The notes beneath the pieces were generated by a model that made no database searches, was not told the DNA's origin, and was given only the letters and a program-made list of their open reading frames with translations. Shown here in pieces: positions 6,236 through 6,426 of a stretch of DNA of 6,426 nucleotides. Source of the stretch: Akkermansiaceae bacterium (lineage in GTDB: Bacteria; Verrucomicrobiota; Verrucomicrobiia; Verrucomicrobiales; Akkermansiaceae); assembly GCA_023300205.1 (NCBI GenBank), contig JALZVD010000357.1:1-6426 (forward strand), given 5' to 3'. Every line of letters starts with the position of its first letter. Within the stretch, counting starts at the first letter, position 1. Both the position numbers and the translations under genes were made by a program.

Positions 6236-6426
6236 ATGAAAATAGGAATGAATATGCATTTGTGGTCTAATGAGATCACGACTGAGGATTTTAAGGATAT
6301 TGAGCAGATCAAAGAGATTGGTTATGATGGGATAGAGATATTTTTAGCGGAGCCTGAAAAAACGGACCTTAAGGGGCTGGGTAAATTTCTTAAAGATAAT
6401 GAACTTGAGTGTCTGGGTTGTTTGGG
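6236..6426 (+). CDS. Sugar phosphate isomerase/epimerase-like TIM-barrel protein, N-terminal part
   Basis: The first 63 codons are visible and remain open to the window end. The start MKIGMNMHLW is typical of the first strand of xylose-isomerase-like TIM barrels such as the D-tagatose/D-psicose 3-epimerase group. It is followed by a helix with TEDFKDIEQIKEIG, then the second strand YDGIEIFL and a further helix with LKGLGKFLKDNELE. Such enzymes are usually cytoplasmic, metal-dependent, and interconvert keto-sugars or related polyols. The metal-binding and catalytic residues lie beyond the window, so the exact reaction cannot be assigned. The ATG at 6236 is the first after an in-frame TAA at 6230-6232. 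There is no Shine-Dalgarno sequence at usable spacing; an internal Met at 6248 has GGA directly abutting it, too close to serve. It is divergent from the cytochrome gene, which suggests shared regulation in sugar metabolism. Confidence 0.8.
   Translation, partial: MKIGMNMHLWSNEITTEDFKDIEQIKEIGYDGIEIFLAEPEKTDLKGLGKFLKDNELECLGCL

Overview
The window looks like chromosomal DNA next to a replication origin in a PVC-group bacterium, most likely Verrucomicrobiota or a close relative. Two things support this. The left edge holds the 3' end of dnaA followed by dnaN. The largest gene encodes a secreted beta-propeller / HEAT / NPCBM-like / cytochrome c protein of the Pirellula/Verrucomicrobium putative membrane-bound dehydrogenase type, an architecture largely confined to these phyla. 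GC content is moderate by eye, roughly 40-50 %. None of the four start sites visible here has a clear Shine-Dalgarno sequence.

Layout, left to right. 1-498 (+): last 165 codons of dnaA, covering the end of the AAA+ module and the whole DNA-binding domain IV. 499-704: AT-rich gap with an extended -10-like site and a perfect 8+8 bp inverted repeat before dnaN. 705-1802 (+): complete dnaN, the DNA polymerase III beta clamp, closed by a strong intrinsic terminator (1825-1860). recF does not follow; the next gene points the other way. 1872-2885 (-): secreted zinc-dependent N-acetylmuramoyl-L-alanine amidase. 2886-3074: its probable promoter, plus a textbook intrinsic terminator serving the gene to its right. 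3075-6080 (-): 1001-residue secreted dehydrogenase-like cytochrome c protein. 6081-6235: divergent promoter region with a 9+9 bp inverted repeat. 6236-6426 (+): first 63 codons of a sugar phosphate isomerase/epimerase-like TIM-barrel protein, cut by the window end.

How the genes fit together. dnaA and dnaN are the replication-initiation block. The amidase acts on the cell wall and appears to be transcribed alone. The dehydrogenase-like protein and the divergent epimerase-like gene share one intergenic region and may form a small sugar-oxidation/isomerisation unit, which is an inference from families and context. The + strand is G- and T-rich both in the + strand genes and across the two - strand genes. 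This fits replication running left to right from an origin at or left of dnaA, with the amidase and dehydrogenase genes on the lagging strand. I saw no mobile element, CRISPR array, tRNA or rRNA. No gene-free stretch exceeds about 206 bases. Nothing here is clearly an undescribed system; the most useful leads are the two inverted repeats, the strand asymmetry and the unassigned substrate of the large cytochrome protein.
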